Shown piece by piece: positions 57,655 through 64,000 of a DNA stretch of 64,000 nt; position 1 is the first letter of the stretch, and the number at the start of each line of letters is the position of its first letter. Below the pieces are notes generated by a model, which did not search any database, had not been told where the DNA came from, and saw only the letters and a list, made by a program, of their open reading frames with translations. A program made the translations under genes and the position numbers. Source of the stretch: Plecoglossus altivelis (taxonomy: Eukaryota > Chordata > Actinopteri > Osmeriformes > Plecoglossidae); the NCBI GenBank assembly GCA_036571765.1, contig BROE01000003.1:14707716-14771715 (forward strand). The letters run 5' to 3'.

Positions 57655-60600
57655 GAACAACATAAAAATAATCTAAAGGATAAACCAGACATGTGTTAAT
57701 AAAGTCTTTAAGCATATGAGAAAGCCAAAGAAAATATAAATCTATTATTTTGAATCACTGAGTCAGTACAAGAACAGTAGTCAGTAGATGTTACTATATA
57801 ATGTTTACAAATGAATACAACTGATTAAAACCAGCTTTTTTGAATAGAAGAAACCATGTTGTTAGACAGAGCTAGAGCCAATCATCAACCGTGTGTTGAG
57901 AAGAGCAGAGCTGGACACATACAGACTACTGCCTACTTCACGGTGTAAACACACTGACCCCAACTGCCATCTTCCTCACTACAGGACCAGACATTCTGTC
58001 ATAACTGTCACTTTGACTGTGTTTCAACAGCTGATGAATCTGCCAACCTGGTTTTCCTCATCCATAAAGAACCTGCTTTGGACAAATCTTCATTCATTTC
58101 TCTCATCTCTGTCTATCCTACTGGGAAAGAAATGATCTTTACTGTTTTATAGTTAGCTCTGATTAACATCTACACACCAGCACATAGTTAGCAAAAAAGC
58201 AAGACAGAATGGTAATACATTCCAACTGCATCCCTCTGCAAACATCAAAAGCAAGTAGCCAACACATGGTTTTGTGACACACTTTCCTTTATTTAAAAAA
58301 TAGTAGGATTTTAAAGAATGAAACGTAGTGCACCACCTAATATAGATATTCAGAGTGCTTGTACATGTAGCAAAAAACTCCACAGGACAAGGTTGGCCGG
58401 TGTGAGATAAACTCCACAACCTGCCACGACATAACAGCAAACACACTAGTCAGAGAGCACATTTCAACAGCTCAGGGATTAGGAGATTATAAAAAATATC
58501 ATGTCAAAGGTGGTAGAAATGAGCTGTGACTTTCCAGATCCTCCTCACAGCAAACATCCCTCCCTCCCCCCTCCCCTCCCCTCCCCCTTCTCCTCTGACA
58601 GTACGTTTCAGTCAGAACAGGACGATGCGTACGCTCGCTCTCACTCCGTGGAACTGTATCAAATGGATTTCTTACAAGCTGCGACGTTGTTCAGTTAAAA
58701 GTGTGAGTACAGTACTAACAAAAAACACATGGACAATTATTAATTACACTGCTCTCGAATTCAAAAGTACAAATGCAAACAACTCTATCAAAAGGAAAAG
58801 AAAGAGAGAATGAATAAAATAACAACACATATTACTAGAGCCACAAGTCACATCCAGATCTTGGAAATGACTTCCAGAGCGATACAGACAGGGAAGAGGG
58901 GTGTTTCCGCAAAGTTACAGGAAACCCTGCTTCGATACGGAACTCCATTCATGGGCAGAGGATTCCAGTAGGTACACATACACGAATGACATTTTGGTGC
59001 CTTCTGCCATGTGTACAACTGCAGAACATGTCAGTTATAAATGTATATATTTACATCCTGGGCTGGCAAGTATGGGATCAACATGATTGGGTTCGAATAT
59101 TTCCTTCAGTATAACCTGACCGCGTATACAGACGATAAGATGGGCTTTTGCACCAGCAGCAGAGACAGGGAAGAAAGAGACTGCAGTCAGAGCAGATCTT
59201 AATGTACACAATGAGATCATCTGGAAGCAACACGAAATGAATTCTGTCAGCTGTCTGGTTTTTCTTCAACATTGCTCAATTTTCTGTTGCCTCAATCCAA
59301 ATGGGACTGGACAGCTGGGGCGACATTAAGACAGGAAGGTGCTTGCACATGGAACAGGAAATGAAACAGGAGAGATTCCATCTCCAAGTTTCTCTGCGAA
59401 CATCACCTCTGTATCTGCAACATGCCTAATCATCGCAAACAAACACGATTATGAAATTGACATTCTCAAAAGGAGCTGCGGACTTCAACTTCAGTCACAA
59501 AACGAATAAATGGGAGAACGAAAAACATGATAAGTTGCATATTGTAAAAAAACGGACAAAACAAAGACAACAAAATGTACAAAATGAACAACATTAAAAC
59601 ACTTCAGTTAAAGTGACAGGCCATGGCCCAGCTATACAAGAAAAAAAACAACATGGATGCCTTTGATAAAAACACATCAATGGGAGACCAAGAGAGAAAA
59701 AGAAGGAACTAGATTCCTTCTAAAGAACAGAACAATGTTCTCACTCATCTGTTCAGTGGGGACAATGTCAGCTGTAGGAAGGACAGATTCCGTTTTGGAT
59801 CAAAAGAACCCTGAAGTCTGATGTATCAATATTGTAAAAGCCCCCCCCCCCTTGAGATTCAATTTGTTATTTTATTTTTTGCGTCATCTCGCTGAAGAAT
59901 ATAACACAGCGAGGCTCTGCTTTCATCCAATTGTACATCATGAGACGACTTCAAACCAACTTGCGTCAGACTTTCGAAACACAAGAGTATCTCTCCATGT
60001 GTGTGATCTCAGTTACTGTCGTGCCTATGGGAGCGCTGGAAGTACCCATTCCCTCACATCTAACCTGCCAGACACCAGGAGGAGACGGGATACCAGAATG
60101 TGTACATGTACAATACACAAACACATTCTCTCACACACACAAACACAAATACAAGTGATTTCTCCATGTTGCCTGGTGTTTGTAGAAGCATCCGGGCAGT
60201 CAGGGAGGCCCACAGGGAGTCTGACCACTCATGCCTGTACTTTACATCAACAACTGTCATGTTTACTTGTGTGTGTGTGTGTGTGTCTGCGCGCGTGTCT
60301 GTGTGTGACCAGTAGGACACCGTGAACCACAGGCGGTCAGGCAGCTAAGATGATCAGAGCCTTTGGCAGCACTTCCCTTCTTTGCAAAAAAAAACAACGA
60401 GCATGTCGTAGTTCACCGCTGCATTCTGATGCGTCGTACCGCCAAGTGCCTCCGCGACTGCCACCTGATACGATCTGGCCCGATGGGCTCGAAGAAGTCC
60501 GTACTGAGGGAGAGGGTGGTAACGAGGTTTCTAATCTGGGTTTGGTTCTGTTTTCTCCGTCTCCTCCGCACCCCACTTCTAATGTAGCAGCACTGCAGTG

Positions 60601-60765
60601 TCAAGAGCTCTCATCCTGTTTGCGTTCTCCCTGCCTATCCACAAGGACTCGCAGATCTCACACACCTCTCTGGTCCCCATTACAATTCAACACTTCCATT
60701 TCTGTAAGATCATGAACCAAAACTAGTTCGGCTTGCCTCCTCTCTTTTTGATGGTGGCACACACA

Positions 60766-60814
60766 CGCGCGCGCGCGCGCGCACGCACGCACGCACGCAC
60801 GCACACACGCGCGC
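60766..60814. repeat. CG and CACG microsatellite
   Basis: Uninterrupted CG units followed by GCAC units and CA. Alternating purine-pyrimidine sequence in the presumed tspan9 3' UTR. Confidence 0.93.
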
Positions 60815-62298
60815 AGTACTCACTATTCTGCGGCCGTTTCAAGCAGGTTCCTGTCTCCTGTGACATTACAGCTTAAAGAGATTCAGCCATCTTCTATTCT
60901 ACAGGGCTGATTCTAGACAGAGCAGGTAAACTCAGCTGTCATGCAGTGTATGTTCCACTCCCTGGATTGTGCCTTGCTCTCAGCTGCCCTCCCTCCACTC
61001 TCCATTTCTCAAGCTCTCCTCCACCTCTCCTCGTCCCTTTCCAGGAGTGGCATCCTGACTTGAGCTACAGAATGTCTGCAGTCAAACCGGGACGGCGGTG
61101 AGACGACAACTGTGAGCAGTGTGAAGGAGGAAAACTGCATAAGAGAGCGGAGAGGGGATCAAAATAAACCTCTCTGGTATGTTTAAGAGAACTACATCCA
61201 TCTCCTCAGCTCCCACGATCAATGGATCCTGCTGACGTCTGGGGACATGGCGCATCTTTCCCTCTCTCTCTTCTCTTCTTGAATGCTGTCTTCCTCTCCA
61301 GTCCCCCTCTCTCTCTCTCTCTTGGCTGACGTGTCTGCTCTGCTAAAGTGTGATCTAAGACACTCCCATACTTCACCCTCCTTCTCTCTTCACTGAGAGT
61401 TGGGGGAGCTGTTAGAATCTCAGCCTGATGGGAACCAGCTAAATGCTCCAGCCTTCCATTCCTGTGTATCTTTCACAAGATTTGGGAGGGAGCCAAAGTA
61501 GCAGTTGACATGGCAGGTGATGAGGATAAGACTACTGTTTGCAAGTTGGTAATGGTTTGTTTGTGTGCGTGTGTCTGTGTGCTTGTGTGTGAATTACACT
61601 GTTTTTCTTTCATCGTGAACACACACACACACACACACTCATCAACATGTCCATTCCACAGGATACAAAAATATCACATTTAGAAAATAAAACTGGATCA
61701 AAAGAAGAATGATATGGCATCCCAAAACAAACATCATTTCAAAGAGCAGAAAACTAGCATGCTGCGGTGAATCCATTCATCAACGAGAAGGGGAACAGGG
61801 CGTTCATGTCAGCATGAGACATGAGCGAGCCAGCCCTCCACCTGCAGGGTGCGAGGGCCCAGTCTTCCCATCGCCTCCCAGCTGAGAGGAGGTTTAGGAG
61901 GAGAGGGAGGGAGGGGGAGGGAGGGGGCGCGGGGTGGCATTAGTGAAGCCTCCAGGCTCATCACAATCCTTTCTTTCTGAAAACGGTTAGTTCAAGCCAA
62001 AACACAGAGATGAAGTACAGAGGACAATCTTCCTGCCTTCAGTAGAAGCCCCTCATTTTCCAGTTCCTGGTTTTCTTTGGCAAATGAGATGTGAATGGAG
62101 AGGGCAGGGTAGAGGGGGTGTGGCTGGTGTCTGTACAGGGACAACAGGGAGGCTGGTAGGGGGTTACAAGGAGGGGAAAGCAGGGGCTCTCATCCAGAGT
62201 TTATCCCATGGGGCAGTGGGGCTCCTCTTCTTCATATGTGTGTGTGTGCACGTGTGTGTGGGGGTGTGTTTGTGTATGTGTGTGTGTGACCATCACCG

Positions 62299-62742
62299 CT
62301 AAGCATCATACTTCTTCCCTGTTCTGTGGATCTGGTGGAACAGCGTCATGGAGAAGGCCATTCCCAGGAGCTGGTGGGAGAGGGGGAGGGAGACAAATTA
62401 GACACATTTTTCTATCAAACCTGTGTGTGTGCATGTGTGTGTGCATTATTGCTTATGTAGCTGTTGTCATCATTTAACAGCACTTGTGTGCTGTATTTCC
62501 TGAATTTTTGTTTTTGTTTTTACGCTCCCACCTACAGTTGTACACACTCGGTTTTTACAACACAACCTGCTTTCCTATCTCACTGATGACTGCGATATGT
62601 GATACGCCTGAACGTTTCAAGTGGGGGAAAAAAGGCTCTTTGAGGTTTCCATTAAGAAATAGCCCCTTATAGGGGGTCAACGTTGACATCAAACCAAGTA
62701 GAACAGGATCTGATCCTACAGCCATTATTGTTCCTACAACAT

Positions 62743-62801
<59 letters not shown>

Positions 62802-63847
62802 AGGATGATGGAATACTGAGGCAGGCCTGGAAGCAGAGACATTAGTCTCTGGAACACTACAGCTCCATGCTTCTGTATTCTTCTTGGCTCCTCAGGGTTG
62901 ATTAAGGAGACACTAAGCTGATGTCAAGCCCACTCCATTATTCCCCCCAGTCACCACACGGACAACAGCCATCCGCCAGCACACTTTGACAGGTGTACTG
63001 AATCCCCACTGGATAATATCCAACCAAGCAGGACGCTTTGCTTAAGAATGTGTAAATATTGTTCTACATTATGCCATTTATTTATTATGTATGTGAAGGG
63101 CCCGGTTGTGAGAGAGACGGCTCATGTTATACTAACGGATTCAATAAGTGAATGACAGTGGCCAAACATGCAGCCAGCTGCCTGTCTACGCCTGCTGTCT
63201 ACTCCATAGCTCAATGTGTATGTCAGACTCGTCTCCCAACTCAAAGGTAGTCAGACCATCTGAGAGACAGAGGGAGGATGATGAACACAGTGAGAAATAG
63301 ACATGGAAAGATGCCAATATTGTTAGGCTGATGCAAAAAAAACAAAAAAACAACTGAGGCAATTCAACTGGTTTAAGTGCTCAGGATGAGTCAACTTAAT
63401 TAGACCTTGAGTGACATTAATTTAGATACTAACTGAGCCCTGTCTAGTAAATGGGTGTTTATTTCATACATGGGTTATGAAATCATGGGGTCGAAAAAAA
63501 AGGGTGAAACAGGGAGATAAGATTTTCATCCGTCTCTGATGTGTGTACGTGTGTGTATGTGTGTGCGTGCGTGTTTGTGTAGACTGGGCAGAGCGCCAGG
63601 TATGTTTGAAGCTTTCAGACAAGAGCAGGGAGCAGCAGACAGTGGCTTCACTATTTCATGATGTGTGGGTGTCTCTCCTCCTACCTCGGATGCTCCTCAC
63701 GATCAGCTTGGCTTGTTCTAGAAGGATGACACGCACAGCAGAGGGTGGGGGGGGGGGACCTACCTGCACTACCAGGATGCACATGCCGATGGTTCCCAGA
63801 AGGTGCTTGTTGTCATCCAGCCACTCCTCCACCTTCTCATAGCAGCC
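62299..63847 (-). CDS. tspan9: Tetraspanin-9, last two coding exons (partial; continues past the right edge)
   Basis: Minus-strand exon 63764-63847 encodes GCYEKVEEWLDDNKHLLGTI then GMCILVVQ. Exon 62299-62370 encodes LLGMAFSMTLFHQIHRTGKK then YDA and a TAG. Both exons are in phase 0. This is the end of the large loop with its last cysteine, the fourth membrane segment and the cytoplasmic tail. FSMTLFxxIHRTGKKYDA is the TSPAN9 tail, and the TSPAN4 tail as I remember it differs. The remaining exons lie to the right of the window. It has the same orientation as tspan33, but the two proteins belong to different tetraspanin branches. Confidence 0.92.
62749..62800. repeat. GA microsatellite
   Basis: About 25 GA units in the last tspan9 intron. 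Confidence 0.97.
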
Positions 63848-64000
63848 CTGCAGACACAAGAGAACCATAGGGGGTGAGGGAGACAAGACGACAGCGTCAT
63901 GTGACTCAAACAGGAAGAAGGCGAACTGACTTGGCAACAGGAAGGACTGGGGGGGCGGGGAGCTGGCAGGGGGAGGACTGAGGATAAAGGGAAGATGGCA

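Larger units (their letters stand above)
57649..62298 (-). other. tspan9: Probable long tspan9 3' UTR
   Basis: About 4.6 kb lie left of the tspan9 stop with no coding exon I can support. On the minus strand AATAAA occurs at 58288-58293 and at 57649-57654, and the latter is a plausible end. The stretch holds a CG/CACG repeat (60766-60814), CA and GT repeats, and a GA-rich/C-rich block near 58556-58600. Confidence 0.4.

Overview
The window is vertebrate nuclear DNA and almost certainly teleost fish. Genes are split into short exons with GT-AG introns. Microsatellites (CT, GT/CA, GA) and minisatellites are abundant, and the encoded proteins are full vertebrate gene families. I assembled the gene models by hand from splice sites, reading phase and remembered human family members. 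No alignment program was run.

Layout. (1) 1-5316: no gene recognised. It holds a CT-rich tract of about 1.2 kb and a small CCCTG minisatellite, and is either upstream sequence or a 5' intron of the next gene. (2) 5317-about 43275, + strand: a complete coding region for MICAL3, the large actin-oxidising flavoprotein monooxygenase. In order it has FAD monooxygenase exons (5475-9998), the calponin-homology domain (10853-12043), a basic linker (12240-12946), an array of nine in-frame cassette exons (14269-19704), the LIM domain (20144-20989), a variable acidic region (21240-28487), one very large proline/serine-rich exon (28605-30597), further small exons, and the C-terminal Rab-binding bMERB domain (33758-41490). 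Without the nine cassettes the model predicts 2024 residues, close to human MICAL3 (2002 as I remember it). With them it predicts 2320. (3) 43500-50451, + strand: a complete ttc38 gene of 14 coding exons (466 residues), starting only about 240 bases after the MICAL3 polyadenylation signal. (4) 51026-56496, - strand: a complete tspan33-type tetraspanin of 8 coding exons (270 residues) with the eight-cysteine large loop of the TspanC8 group. It converges tail-to-tail with ttc38. (5) 62299-63847, - strand: the last two coding exons of tspan9, which continues beyond the right edge. Its 3' UTR probably runs left to about 57.6 kb.

The genes do not form a pathway. MICAL3 acts on actin and Rab8-type vesicle traffic, TTC38 is a TPR protein of unknown function, and the two tetraspanins organise membrane partners (TspanC8 members escort ADAM10). 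The most interesting signals are inside MICAL3. One is a readthrough of the exon after the LIM domain, which gives a GC3-rich reading frame ending in a hydrophobic tail-anchor-like segment and followed by a polyadenylation signal. The other is the run of nine phase 0-0 cassette exons, which includes a tandemly duplicated exon pair.
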